Made by a program: the position numbers and the translations under genes. From QHXQ01 sp045807745 (lineage in GTDB: Bacteria; Acidobacteriota; Blastocatellia; Pyrinomonadales; Pyrinomonadaceae): a stretch of 64,000 bases of DNA. Where the stretch lies: positions 124,001 to 188,000 of the forward strand of contig JBJMGT010000035.1 in NCBI GenBank assembly GCA_045807745.1. The letters are read 5' to 3'. Below are positions 17,695 through 27,900 of the stretch, one piece after another; within the stretch, counting starts at the first letter, position 1, and the number at the start of each line of letters is the position of its first letter. The notes below the pieces were generated by a model. That model did no database searches, had not been told where the DNA came from, and saw only the letters and a program-made list of their open reading frames with translations.

Positions 17695-20469
17695 TTAAGG
17701 TATTTCTGTCACGCTGCCCATTACGACGAAGCTGCCCGTGACGACGCCGGTCGTCTGTGCGTCGGCACGGCCCGTGAAACCCGGCTGCTTGCCGCCGACT
17801 GAGACGCGGAACTCGCCCGGCTCAAGCACGCGGCGGCCATGTACATCAATGATCGTCAAATCGCGCGGCGCGAGCGTGAACGTGACGCGCCGCCGCTCGC
17901 CCGCGCGCAGGTGTATGCGCGCGACGCCTTTGAGTGCTCTGATGGGCACGGGCGCGGAGGCTTGTGCATCCGTCACGTACAACTGCGCGACCTCGTCACC
18001 ATCTGTTGGGCCGACGTTGCGCACTTCGGCGCTCACCGTGACGGTCTCGCGCGGCGTTACGCGGTGCTTCAATTGCAAGTTACTGTATGCGAATTTCGTG
18101 TAGCTCAGACCGTAGCCGAACGGGTAGAGCGGCGCACCTGTGAAGTAACGATAGGTGCGCCCTTGCATGCGGTAGTCTGTGAAAGCCGGCAGTTGCTCGA
18201 CCGACTGATAGAAGGTGACAGGCAGCCGCCCCGCCGGGTTGTAGTCGCCAAAGAATACATCAGCCAAACCTGTGCCGCCCTCCTCGCCCGGATACCAAGC
18301 CTCGACGATGGCCGGGACGTTATCCGCAGCCCAGTTGACCGCGAGCGCGCTGCCGTTTAAGAGCACCAGCACAACGGGCTTGCCTGTGGCGTGGATGGCC
18401 GCAAGCAACTCTGCTTGCGCGCGCGGCAGATCAAGTTTCGTGCGGTCGCCGCCGTGGAAACCTTCCTCCTGCACGTCCATCTCTTCACCTTCGAGGCGCG
18501 GCGACAGCCCCAGACACATGATGACCACGTCCGCTTGTTTGGCCGCTGCGATAGCTTCGGTGCGCAACGTCTCGGCGAGGTGCGGCGGCGACCAAACCAA
18601 CTTCGCCGTAGCGGAGGCGTAGCGGTCGTAGTATTCGATCCGCAGTTTGTACGCGCGCCCGCTCACGAGTTCGACCGGCTGGGTGACGGTGTGCGCATTG
18701 TGATCGTGCCAGTCGTCAATAACGAGTTTGTCATCGAGGTAGAGGCGCGCGCCGTCGTCAACGGTCAGTCCGAGTTTGTATGGGCCGGACGCTTGGGGCA
18801 CGAGCGCGCCCGTCCAGCGCGCGGAGAAATTGTCGGTCGGCAGTTGCGGCACGGGCGCGTCGGTGAACCAATCGAAGTTGAGTTGCGCGTCAGTGCGCGT
18901 TGCTACGGGCGGCCCTTGCAAATCTTTGTTGTCGAAATACTCAGCCCGCAATCCCGCCGCATCACGCGCGGTCGAAGTAAAAAGCGCAGCGGCCGGCACG
19001 GGCACGACCGGCTCGCTCGTCATCGTCGTGCCGAGCGCGTAGAGCACTTTCGTCGTCGGTGCGACCGCGCGGCGAATGCCCGTGAGCGGCGTGACGTAAG
19101 CAGAAGGCACGCCGTTATAGTTGCCGACCAGAGATTCGAGCGCGTCCGCGTTCGGGCCGATGACGGCGACGGTCTTGAGGTCTTTGCGCAGCGGCAGTGC
19201 GCCGCCGTCATTCTTCAACAGCACGATTGATTCGCGCGCGGCTGCGCGGGCGAGCGCGCGGTGCGCGGGTGCGTCGTTCACGCTAAAGGGAATGCGCGTG
19301 TAGGGGACGAGTTCAGGCGGGTCGAACATGCCGAGGCGGAAGCGCGCTGTGAAGAGATGCTTGACCGCAGTCTCTATCTCCGACTCGCTGATCAGTTTCT
19401 GTTGCACGGCGGGCAACAGCGCCTTGTACTCGTTGCCGCAAGTCAGATCAGTGCCCGCTTGCACGGCGAGCGCGACACCTTCTTCCGGTGTCTTGGCGAA
19501 TTTGTGGTTCTTGTAAATGTCTAGGATCGCATCGCAGTCGGAGACGACGTAGCCGCTAAAGCCCCACTCCTTGCGCAGTATATCGCCGAGCAGACGCTTA
19601 TTGGCGCAGAGCGGCTCGCCATTCAAACTGTTGTAGGCGCACATGACGGACTGCGCGCCGCCTTCGACGATTGTCGCGCGAAAGGCCGCGAGATAGGTCT
19701 CGCGCAGATCGCGCTCGTCCGCTACGGCGTCGAAGACGTGGCGCTCAGGTTCGGGGCCACTGTGGACGGCGTAGTGTTTAGGTGTGGCGATGGTCTTTAA
19801 GTAGCGTGGGTCGTCGCCCTGCATGCCGCGCACGAAGGCGACGCCCATGCGCGCGGTGAGATATGGGTCTTCGCCGTAGGTCTCTTGGCCGCGCCCCCAA
19901 CGCGGGTCGCGGAAGATGTTGATGTTCGGCGACCAGAAGGTTAGCCCGTAGAAACGCTTGCGGAAGTCGCGTTTGATCGCGTCGTTATATTTCGCGCGCG
20001 CTTCGTCGGAGATGACCGTGGCCTCGCGTTGCAGTAGCTCAGGATCGAACGTCGCGCCGAGACCGATGGCCTGCGGGAAGACTGTGGCCGTGCCCGCATA
20101 AGCGACGCCGTGCAGCGCCTCGTTCCACCAGTCGTAGGCTGAGACGCCGAGCCGCTCGATGGCCGGCGCTTTGCTCATCATCTGTGCGACCTTCTCTTCA
20201 AGCGTCATGCGGCGGACGAGATCATCAACGCGGCGCTCGACCGGCAGGCGCGGGTTCAAGTAGTCAGGTCGCGGCGCGGCCGCGGGCGTCTGCGCAGGCG
20301 CGGGGCTGCATAACGCTAACAGCAGGCAAGCATGGACGGCAGCGGAAATGGATGCTCGCGCGCGCGCGCATAAAGTGGCGCGAGCTTGCGCTGGCAAGAC
20401 GGTCACTATTGGTTGACTCCTGTTCCGCTTGACGGTTTGTGTTTGCTCTTCAGTTACTACTGTGAACAT
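17695..20469 (-). CDS. Secreted GH3 glycosidase with inserted PA14 domain
   Basis: The 924-aa GH3 enzyme carries a PA14 insert. The N-terminal barrel has LPVERRVDDLVRRMTLEEKV and VVSDCDAILDIY near residue 308, where the aspartate is the nucleophile. The second alpha/beta domain begins near ARESIVLLKNDGGALPLRK. A PA14 domain (GLRAEYFDNKDLQGPP, then YKLGLTVDDGARLYLDD) lies at about 500-625, and a fibronectin-III-like domain ends the protein. ATG 20469 shares one base with the stop of the upstream GH13 gene (TAATG). This start leaves a long, arginine-rich stretch before the hydrophobic signal segment (ACLLLALCSPAPAQ), so an internal start is possible. The likely activity is beta-glucosidase or beta-xylosidase; specificity is unknown. 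Confidence 0.9.
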   Translation of the reverse strand: MFTVVTEEQTQTVKRNRSQPIVTVLPAQARATLCARARASISAAVHACLLLALCSPAPAQTPAAAPRPDYLNPRLPVERRVDDLVRRMTLEEKVAQMMSKAPAIERLGVSAYDWWNEALHGVAYAGTATVFPQAIGLGATFDPELLQREATVISDEARAKYNDAIKRDFRKRFYGLTFWSPNINIFRDPRWGRGQETYGEDPYLTARMGVAFVRGMQGDDPRYLKTIATPKHYAVHSGPEPERHVFDAVADERDLRETYLAAFRATIVEGGAQSVMCAYNSLNGEPLCANKRLLGDILRKEWGFSGYVVSDCDAILDIYKNHKFAKTPEEGVALAVQAGTDLTCGNEYKALLPAVQQKLISESEIETAVKHLFTARFRLGMFDPPELVPYTRIPFSVNDAPAHRALARAAARESIVLLKNDGGALPLRKDLKTVAVIGPNADALESLVGNYNGVPSAYVTPLTGIRRAVAPTTKVLYALGTTMTSEPVVPVPAAALFTSTARDAAGLRAEYFDNKDLQGPPVATRTDAQLNFDWFTDAPVPQLPTDNFSARWTGALVPQASGPYKLGLTVDDGARLYLDDKLVIDDWHDHNAHTVTQPVELVSGRAYKLRIEYYDRYASATAKLVWSPPHLAETLRTEAIAAAKQADVVIMCLGLSPRLEGEEMDVQEEGFHGGDRTKLDLPRAQAELLAAIHATGKPVVLVLLNGSALAVNWAADNVPAIVEAWYPGEEGGTGLADVFFGDYNPAGRLPVTFYQSVEQLPAFTDYRMQGRTYRYFTGAPLYPFGYGLSYTKFAYSNLQLKHRVTPRETVTVSAEVRNVGPTDGDEVAQLYVTDAQASAPVPIRALKGVARIHLRAGERRRVTFTLAPRDLTIIDVHGRRVLEPGEFRVSVGGKQPGFTGRADAQTTGVVTGSFVVMGSVTEIP

Positions 20470-22274
20470 TATTGCCCTGCCGCTTCAAGCACGACCGCTT
20501 CATAGGGCGCAAGTGTTACTTCATGCCTGACGAGCGTGCGACCAATCATCGCGTCAGCGCGGCTGCTCAGACTGAGACGCAAAGGTGTGCGCTGCTCCGG
20601 CGTTGCCCTGTCTAAGCTTAACGTGCGCGGCTCGGCGGACATGTTGAGCGCAACGATCATCGTCTGCTGTGCCGTGCGGCGACGATAGGCGAAGACATGC
20701 GGGTCTGCGCCGACGGCCGCGTAGTCGCCGTCGAGCAGCGCCGCGCTGTGGCGCCGCAGCGTGATTAAGCGCCGATAGAAATTCAGGATCGAGTTCTGGT
20801 CGGCCGTTTGCGCTGCGACGTTACGCGCCGCCGCTGCGGCCGGTACTTTAAGCCAGGGTGTACCGGTCGTAAAACCGGCGTTCGGGTCAGCGCTCCACTG
20901 CATCGGCGTGCGCTCGCCGTCGCGCCCTTTATTCGCGGGCCAGTAACGCCGGCCGACCGGATCGCGCACCTCGTCAATCGTCTTTGGCTCGGTCGTCTGC
21001 ATGCCGATCTCTTCGCCGTAGTAAAGAAACGGCGCGCCGCGCAAGGTCAAGAGCATCGTGGCGAGCAGCTTGGCGATCTCTTCGTTATGCCGGCCGTCGC
21101 CGAGCCGGTCATAGGCGCGCGGGATGTCGTGATTCGAGAGCACGTAAGTTGTCCAACGCCCCGCCAGCGCTCGCTCGCTCTGTGCGATCACGTCGCGGAA
21201 CAGATTCGCGTCCAGATGATCGCGCACATCACCCATGACGAGGAAGAAGTTGAAGGGCAGGTGCAGTTCGTTATCATTGGGGCCGTAGTAACGCACCATC
21301 TCTTCCCACTTGGGCACATAGGCTTCGCCGACGAGCACGCACGCGGGGTTGATCCGGTCGGTAAACTTGCGCAGCCGTTGCATGACCGGGTGCAGGTCTG
21401 CGAGGTCGCGGTTGTACTTCTTCTCTTGCAGGTGCTCGGTCGTGCTGCCCGGTCGTAAACCCGGCAGCACGGGGTTGTCGCGTAAAGCCGGGTCTTCAAA
21501 CAGATAGTTGACGGCGTCGAGGCGAAAGCCGTCCGCGCCGCGCCTGAGCCAAAAGCGCACGGTCTCGAACATGCGCCGCTCAACCGCCGGGTTGCGCCAG
21601 TTCAGATCGGGCTGCTGCTCGTAGAAGTAATGATAAAAATATTGCCTAGTCTTTTCATCGAACGTCCATGCGACGGGGCCGAACGAGGACGACCAGTTGT
21701 TCGGCGGCGTGCCGTCAGGTTTCGCATCGCGCCAGATGTACCAGTCGCGCTTCGCATTCGTGCGCGACAAACGCGACTCAATGAAGAAGGGATGCTGATC
21801 GGACGTGTGATTGAGGACGAAGTCGATGACGACGCGGATACGCCGCTTGTGCGCTGCGCGGATCAAATGATCGAACTCGGCGAGCGTGCCGAACTGCGGA
21901 TCGACCGCTTCGTAATCGCTCACGTCGTAGCCGAAGTCCACTTGCGGCGACGGATAGAAGGGCGTGATCCAGACGGCATCCACGCCAAGCGCGGCCAAAT
22001 AATCGAGTTTGGCCGTGATCCCTTTAAGATCACCGACGCCGTCGCCATCCGTGTCTTTAAAACTACGCGGATAGATTTCGTAGAAGACCGCGTGCCGCCA
22101 CCAGTCGGGGCCGGCGGGCGCTGGCGCGCGCTGAATGGGTGCGCGGCGCACGCCCTTAGTCGGCTGCGCCGACACGTTAGTTGTTAGACAGAGTACGAGC
22201 GCAAAGAAGAGTAGGCGCAGCACACCCTCGTGCAGCGGGCGAGCAGTTAACGTGTGCGGCGGCTGTCGCTTCAT
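20469..22274 (-). CDS. Secreted GH13 alpha-glucosidase-like enzyme
   Basis: The 601-aa protein has an N-terminal signal (LRLLFFALVLCLTTNVSAQ) followed by the GH13 barrel of the oligo-1,6-glucosidase/alpha-glucosidase type (WWRHAVFYEIYPRSFKDTDG). Catalytic motifs are GFRLDAVNYLF (nucleophile Asp, near residue 249), LVGEAYVP (acid/base Glu, near 314) and VLSNHDIPR (Asp, near 380). The start codon overlaps the ROK kinase stop in an ATGA, and the gene ends in a TAATG overlap with GH3, so the three are translationally coupled. Export is unusual for this subgroup, which is often cytoplasmic, but fits a periplasmic sugar-trimming role feeding the neighbouring kinase. Confidence 0.88.
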   Translation of the reverse strand: MKRQPPHTLTARPLHEGVLRLLFFALVLCLTTNVSAQPTKGVRRAPIQRAPAPAGPDWWRHAVFYEIYPRSFKDTDGDGVGDLKGITAKLDYLAALGVDAVWITPFYPSPQVDFGYDVSDYEAVDPQFGTLAEFDHLIRAAHKRRIRVVIDFVLNHTSDQHPFFIESRLSRTNAKRDWYIWRDAKPDGTPPNNWSSSFGPVAWTFDEKTRQYFYHYFYEQQPDLNWRNPAVERRMFETVRFWLRRGADGFRLDAVNYLFEDPALRDNPVLPGLRPGSTTEHLQEKKYNRDLADLHPVMQRLRKFTDRINPACVLVGEAYVPKWEEMVRYYGPNDNELHLPFNFFLVMGDVRDHLDANLFRDVIAQSERALAGRWTTYVLSNHDIPRAYDRLGDGRHNEEIAKLLATMLLTLRGAPFLYYGEEIGMQTTEPKTIDEVRDPVGRRYWPANKGRDGERTPMQWSADPNAGFTTGTPWLKVPAAAAARNVAAQTADQNSILNFYRRLITLRRHSAALLDGDYAAVGADPHVFAYRRRTAQQTMIVALNMSAEPRTLSLDRATPEQRTPLRLSLSSRADAMIGRTLVRHEVTLAPYEAVVLEAAGQ

Positions 22275-23251
22275 GCGCGAGTATCTGCCTTGCCTTGTTG
22301 CTGCAACGCGTGTGCGCGCCGGCCCAGAATCAAAGCTCCATAAGTGCCGCTGTCGCCCGCGAGTGCGGCTTGCAGGATTTGCACCTGCTCAACCGGGATC
22401 ATGCGGACGCGCGCGCGCACCTCGCGGCGCAACGGCTCAAACAGTTGCGCCCCGGCCGTCGAGACGCCGCCGCCGAGAATGATCGCCTCGGGCGCGAGTA
22501 TGCTGATGACGTTGCTCAGTCCGTGCGCCAGATAGTGAATCGTCTCGTCCCACACTTCGCCGGCCAACGGATCGCCTGCATGGGCGGCCTGCGCAACCAT
22601 CTGCGCCGTGAGCTGTTCCGCCCGACCGCGCAGGGAACTTTGCGCGCCGGTCGCCAGCCGCTCTTGCGCGCGCCGCGCAATACTCGTCCCCGAACAGAGC
22701 GCTTCGAGACAGCCGCGCGCGCCGCAGCCGCACAAGGGGCCCTCTGGCAGCGCGACCATGTGCCCGATCTCGCCCGCGCCGTCCGCGACGCCGTGGACAA
22801 GTTGGCCGTTGACGATGACGCCGCCGCCGATGCCGGTCGAGATGGTGAGATAGACGATGTCGCGCAAGCCTCGGCCCGCGCCGTACTCAAACTCACCTAG
22901 TGCCGCCGCATTGGCATCGTTGTCGAGCAGCACGGGCACGCCGAACTTTTCTTCAAGCAGACGTGCGATGGGGAACTCGTCCCAGCCGGGCAGATTCGGC
23001 GGCGAGAGGATCAAGCCGCGTTTGCGATCAAGCGGCCCGCCGCAGCCGACGCCTATGGCCACGAGCCGCGCGTCAGCTTCCGCGACCATTGCTTCGATAA
23101 CGTTGCACGCTTCGGCGAGTATGTTTTGAGGCCCGCGCGCAGGCTCAGTTGGGAAACGGCGAAACGGCCACGTCGCGCCGTCGAGCGTGGCGAGCGCGAG
23201 GGCGATCTTAGTGCCGCCTATGTCGATCCCTGCGACAACGTCTGTGGGCAT
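22271..23251 (-). CDS. ROK-family sugar kinase (glucokinase-like)
   Basis: The 326-aa cytoplasmic kinase starts with the phosphate-binding segment VVAGIDIGGTKIALALATLD. It has DNDANAAALGE, with the catalytic aspartate region, and GEIGHM, followed by the ROK zinc motif CGCGARGCLEA near residue 174. There is no DNA-binding N-terminal domain, so it is a kinase and not a ROK repressor. It is the first gene of the operon with GH13, GH3 and GH92, consistent with phosphorylating glucose or mannose freed by those enzymes (inference). ATG start. Confidence 0.88.
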   Translation of the reverse strand: MPTDVVAGIDIGGTKIALALATLDGATWPFRRFPTEPARGPQNILAEACNVIEAMVAEADARLVAIGVGCGGPLDRKRGLILSPPNLPGWDEFPIARLLEEKFGVPVLLDNDANAAALGEFEYGAGRGLRDIVYLTISTGIGGGVIVNGQLVHGVADGAGEIGHMVALPEGPLCGCGARGCLEALCSGTSIARRAQERLATGAQSSLRGRAEQLTAQMVAQAAHAGDPLAGEVWDETIHYLAHGLSNVISILAPEAIILGGGVSTAGAQLFEPLRREVRARVRMIPVEQVQILQAALAGDSGTYGALILGRRAHALQQQGKADTRA

Positions 23252-23395
23252 ACGCTGTTTGATCCGGCAAGATTGAAAGTGTGTAAACCGTGCAGCGCTT
23301 GTATGTCATCCGCCCGGCTTTGTCAAACAAGAGCCGCCGCGAGTTCCAACACACGCGGCGGCAAACGGCCCTTGCGCGAACGAGACCAAATCCGC

Positions 23396-24643
23396 TTAAC
23401 GTGGTCGGGCCACGCGCAGCGGGCGCAGGCGCATGACGCTCGTCGGATCGGTCGGAGCTTTGCTATTCAACCAATCATGCGCGCGCGCCCTGATGGCCTC
23501 AACATCATTGAGATCGCCCACGCCAAGCAGCGAGTAATAATCGCGCCCTTCGGTCTCCGCATCGGGCACACTCCATAGATCGAGACCGAAGGGCGCGAAG
23601 TGGCTCGGATAATTTTTCAGCGTGTCCCACGTCGCGTCGTGCGCTTGGCTGTTGAGCCAGCCGATGGGCCAGTGATCCCAAGTGAGTGTGCCCCAACCCC
23701 AACCGCCCGTGCCCTTGCGATCCCCATGCTCTTTCAGACGCGTCGTCTGATGCGCGAAGCCGCTGGCGTCGCCGATGATGAAGAACGGCGCGCCGTCTTT
23801 GAGCGGAATGATCCCGGCGAAGCCGCGCGCGTCGTCAAACGCCGGCCACTGTGCGCCCACGCGCCGCGACGTGCCGGCGAAAGGCTTCTTCGGATCGTCC
23901 TTTCGTTGCCAGAGAATATCAACGCGGGCTTGGCCGAACGCGTCGAGACCGACGAAGGCGCGGCTCTCACCCGTCTGCTCGTCGCGCGCGAGCACGTCGA
24001 ACCAAAGCTCGCCGACGGGCGCAAGCGTGATCAACTCGATGGGTTCGCGCGCGTAGCCGCGATGGTCGCCGGGCATGAGCGTGTAGTAACGCTGCCGGCG
24101 CAGGACGAGGCCGTTCGGGTAGGCCCAGAAATCTTCGACGCCGCGAAAGGCCGCCGCGCCCGTCTGCATGTTCACGCCGAAATAAGTCCAGCGCACCCAG
24201 ACGCGTTGGGGCCCGCGCTCGATCACATCGACGAAGCTGTTGCGCTCTCTGCGCCCCGCGTCATTGAATAGCTCAGCCCAGCCGTCGTTGCCCTCGAAGA
24301 ACTGATAAGAGAGGGCCGCGCCCGACGGTAACTCGAACCAGGGGCAGTAGCTCGCTTCATGTGAGAAGACGAAGCGATAGTTGAAATCCTTCCAGTAGAT
24401 GACGAACGCCTTGCGCGGATTGATGTCGGCGTGCGACGGCGCGTTGAAGTCGCCGCGATAGTTGCCGTAGACGTAATCGGACACTTCGACGACCGAGACG
24501 CCGCTCGTCCCTTTCGTCTGCAACTGCGCCATCGTCACGGGCGGCGGTGCTGCGTCAGCAACAGTCAGCGCTTGTTGCCGGGCGCGCGCCGCGTCGGCGC
24601 AGATTGCGAGCACAAGCAATACGAGTGATAAGTATCGGCACAT
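23396..24643 (-). CDS. Secreted protein of unknown function in the glycosidase cluster
   Basis: I do not recognise this family. The ATG at 24643 gives 415 aa beginning with a clear signal peptide (CRYLSLVLLVLAICADAARA); the open frame extends further upstream but without a plausible start. The mature part is rich in Trp, Tyr and Phe, with blocks such as FVIYWKDFNYRFVFSHEASY, CPWFELPSGAALSYQFFEG, GVNMQTGAAAFRGVEDFWAY and GGWGWGTLTWDHWPIGWLNS. These suggest a beta-rich carbohydrate-active or carbohydrate-binding protein. No catalytic motif can be named. It reads in the same direction as the ROK kinase operon, 144 bases upstream, and diverges from the second GH38 gene. Confidence 0.7.
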   Translation of the reverse strand: MCRYLSLVLLVLAICADAARARQQALTVADAAPPPVTMAQLQTKGTSGVSVVEVSDYVYGNYRGDFNAPSHADINPRKAFVIYWKDFNYRFVFSHEASYCPWFELPSGAALSYQFFEGNDGWAELFNDAGRRERNSFVDVIERGPQRVWVRWTYFGVNMQTGAAAFRGVEDFWAYPNGLVLRRQRYYTLMPGDHRGYAREPIELITLAPVGELWFDVLARDEQTGESRAFVGLDAFGQARVDILWQRKDDPKKPFAGTSRRVGAQWPAFDDARGFAGIIPLKDGAPFFIIGDASGFAHQTTRLKEHGDRKGTGGWGWGTLTWDHWPIGWLNSQAHDATWDTLKNYPSHFAPFGLDLWSVPDAETEGRDYYSLLGVGDLNDVEAIRARAHDWLNSKAPTDPTSVMRLRPLRVARPR

Positions 24644-24984
24644 GACGGCTGATGACCGCAAAGCGCGCGGGTGCATGTTGCGTGAAAAATATTTGCGCAT
24701 GCAAGTGACCCGCGCGGTCTGAAAAACGGCCGCCACCTTATCACAGCATGCTTGCGCTTGTGCGCGCAAAAAGCGACGGTGGCAACGCATTGAATTGACC
24801 GCATCAAGGGCGACGCAGTATTGTGCGAGGCGCGCTGCCATCGTTGACGGCCGGGCCGCTGCAAAGCGGCCACACGAGCGGACGAGCGCGCCGTTTCTTC
24901 TTTTCATTCCGCGAGACAAGTTGTAACGCCGACATGGAAGCCCGCGCGCCGCAGTGACGGGCGCGCGCCTGACAGGGGAGAGAA
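24644..24984. other. Divergent intergenic region with possible operator
   Basis: About 340 bases separate the unknown secreted protein (minus) from the second GH38 (plus). Promoters for both should lie here. TTTGCGCATGCA at 24692-24703 matches the element at 6602-6613 upstream of the TonB receptor except at one position. No terminator hairpin or RNA gene was recognised. Confidence 0.4.
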
Positions 24985-27900
24985 GTGACTTATCGGCGAG
25001 CCGCGCTCTGCGGCGCATGGCTGCTACTGTTGTTGACGGCGCGCGCCGCCGCGCAAGAGCGGCCTGTCTGGCAGATCGGCACGTTCAATAACTCGGCCGA
25101 CGAGTTGGGGCAAGCAACGACTTCGGGCGGCGCTTTTGTCGTCGGCACAAATCAAGCGCAGGACTGGCCCGGCGTGCAACCGGCTGTGGCCGTAGCGCGG
25201 GCCGGCGAAGCCTCTGCCGCGCGCCGGATTCGGTTCGAGTTGCCGGCCGCGCCGGAGGAGCGTTACACGTTGCGGCTCGGTCTGATCATGAAGACCGCGC
25301 GTTTGCCCGTTGTGCAGTTGGACGTGAATGGGCAGCGCGGCTGGTTCTATCAACGGCTGGAAACTTATCGCGAAGGCAACGACGAGCCGTCGATTCTGCC
25401 GCAGTATGCCAATGGCACACTCACCGCCGAGATACCGGCTGGTTATCTTCGTCAAGGCACAAACGAGATCGCGCTCGTGGCGCTCAACGATCCGCGCACG
25501 GCCGCACTGCCGGGCGGCGCAGTCTTGGACGACGCGCGGCTCACTTACGACGCGCTCGCGCTCGACCATGGCACAGGCGCGGAATTCGTGCTGCCGCGCG
25601 TCACGGACGCTGTGATCAACCCGACGGTCTTCTACCGGCGTGAAAACGGGCGACTCTTGGAAGTGGTCTCCGTCATTGTGAGTTGGCGCAATGTCGCGCC
25701 GCAGGGCACGGTCACGCTCGCGCTGCCCGGTTGGAGTCGCACGCAGACATTGACGAGCGCGCACGAGTTCGGCGAGCAGCGGCTTGAGTTCAGTGTGCCG
25801 GAGTTTGCCGCCGGCACGCGCGCCAACGTCAGCGTGCACACAGCCGGGCGCATCTTTCTCTTCGAGCAGACCATCAGCCCGGCGCGCAAGTGGACGGTCT
25901 TCCTCGTGCCGCACGAACATCTGGACGTGGGCTATTCGGACTTTCAGCCGAAGCTCTCGGAACTACACAGCCGCGTCATCGACGAAGCGTTGGCGTTGAG
26001 CGATAAGCATCCGGAGTTTCGCTTCAGTCTTGACGGCTACTGGCAGGCGCGGCAGTTCCTCGACGGGCGCACGGCGGCCGAGCAGCGGAGATTTTATAAT
26101 GCCATCCGCGAGCATAAAATTTTCGTGCCCGCGCAGCATTCGGTCATCCTCACCGGCTTCCCGACGGCCGAGGCGCTCATACGCTCCTTCTACGGCGCGC
26201 ACCGTTTGAACCGCGCGGCCGGCGGTACGTGGGACTACGCCAACAGCACAGACGTGCCGACCTACTCTTGGTCTTATGCCTCGATCATGGCCGCGGCCGG
26301 GTTGAAATATTTCTCCGCGGCCGCGAATGCTGATCGCGGCCCCGTGCTCATGCTCTCAGACCTTCATCGTCATTCGCCCTTCTGGTGGGAGGGCCCCGAC
26401 GGCGCGCGCGTGCTCATGTGGTACGCGCGCCACTATCATCAGATCGGCAGCGAGTTCGGCTTCCCGCCCGTTGTCGCCACCGGCTATGAAGGGCTGCCAA
26501 GTTTCCTGCGCGTGTATGAGCGCGCTGACTACACGCCCGACGCTGTCTTGCTGCACGGCACACAGTGGGAAAACACTTCGCTCTACCCGCAGCAGGCGGC
26601 GCTCGTCAAACAGTGGCAGGCGTTGTTCGCTTATCCGGAGTTGCACTACGCCGGCTTTGGCGAGGCGCTCGCGCAAGTAGCCGCGCGTGCCAAAGGTGCA
26701 CTGCCAGTCGTGCGCGGCGACGGCGGCCCGATGTGGGAAGACGGCATCGCGTCTGATGCGGCGACCGCAGCGCTTGAGCGCGAGAATGAACGTCGCGCCG
26801 CCTCAGCCGAAAAATTGACGACTATTGCGACGCTCGTCGAGCCGCGTTTTGCGCCGCCGCGCGCGACGCTGGACGCGTTGTGGGAGAACATCGCGCTGAT
26901 GGGCGAGCACACTTGGGGCTGGGGGCGCAGTGTGACCGAGCCGCATAGCGAGGATTCGACGCGCGAGTTGGCCTACAAGCGGCAGCGCGCGACGGCGGCG
27001 CACGAGCAGGTGGACTACCTGCTTGAGCGCGCCATGACCGCTATCGCTGGCCGCATCGACACGCCGCCGCGCGCGCTCGTCGTCTTCAACACGCTCAACT
27101 GGGCGCGCACCGGCTGGGTCGAGTTCGATCTGCAAAAGACGCGCGAGTTATTCGATCTCGACACGCAACAGGTCGTTCCCTTCGACGTGCTCCAAGACGA
27201 ACCGGCCTATCAACGCATACGCTTCATGGCGCGCGCCGTACCTGCAATGGGTTATAAGATTTACGCGGTCAGGGATAAGCTCGCAGACGCGACTCAGACC
27301 GGCGACGGTGTGATTGCCGGTGCGAACTCGCCACCGCCGTCGGCAAGTGTTACGCCACAGACGCAGATCAACGGGAACACTATCGAAAATTCTTACTATC
27401 GCCTCGTGCTCGATGCGCAGAGCGGCGCGGTCGCGAGCATCTACGATAAACAACTCGGCCGCGACCTAGTCGATTCATCCGGCCCTTATCGCTTCAACCA
27501 GTATGTCTATGTCACAGGTGGTGACGCACCGCCCGCGACGCAACTGCTTACCTATCGCCGCAACCTACCGTTCGCCAAACTTGAGGCGCACGCGGCGAGC
27601 GCCGGGCGCATCGTCTCGCTCACGCGCACGCCCACAGGTGTCTCCGTGCTGCTCGAAAGCAAGGGCGTCAACACGCCGCGTATCACGACCGAGATCATCC
27701 TGTTCGACGCGGCGAAGCGGATCGAGTTCGTCAACCGCGTGCGCAAAGACGAGGTCTATACGAAAGAAGCCGCCTACTTCGCGTTTCCCTTTGCGGCCAA
27801 GCAGCCGCAGTTCAGCTTCGAGGTGCAGAACGGCGTGGTCAACCCGGCCAGAGACATGATCCCCGGCGCGGGGCTGGAATGGTTCTCGGCGCAGAACTGG

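Noticed and set aside
18391..19230. Plus-strand open frame (279 codons) opposite the GH3 gene
   Set aside because: Arginine-rich shadow of the GH3 coding strand without any domain or ribosome site.
22271..23251. ROK transcriptional repressor for the glycan operon
   Set aside because: There is no N-terminal helix-turn-helix; the protein begins directly with the kinase phosphate-binding motif.
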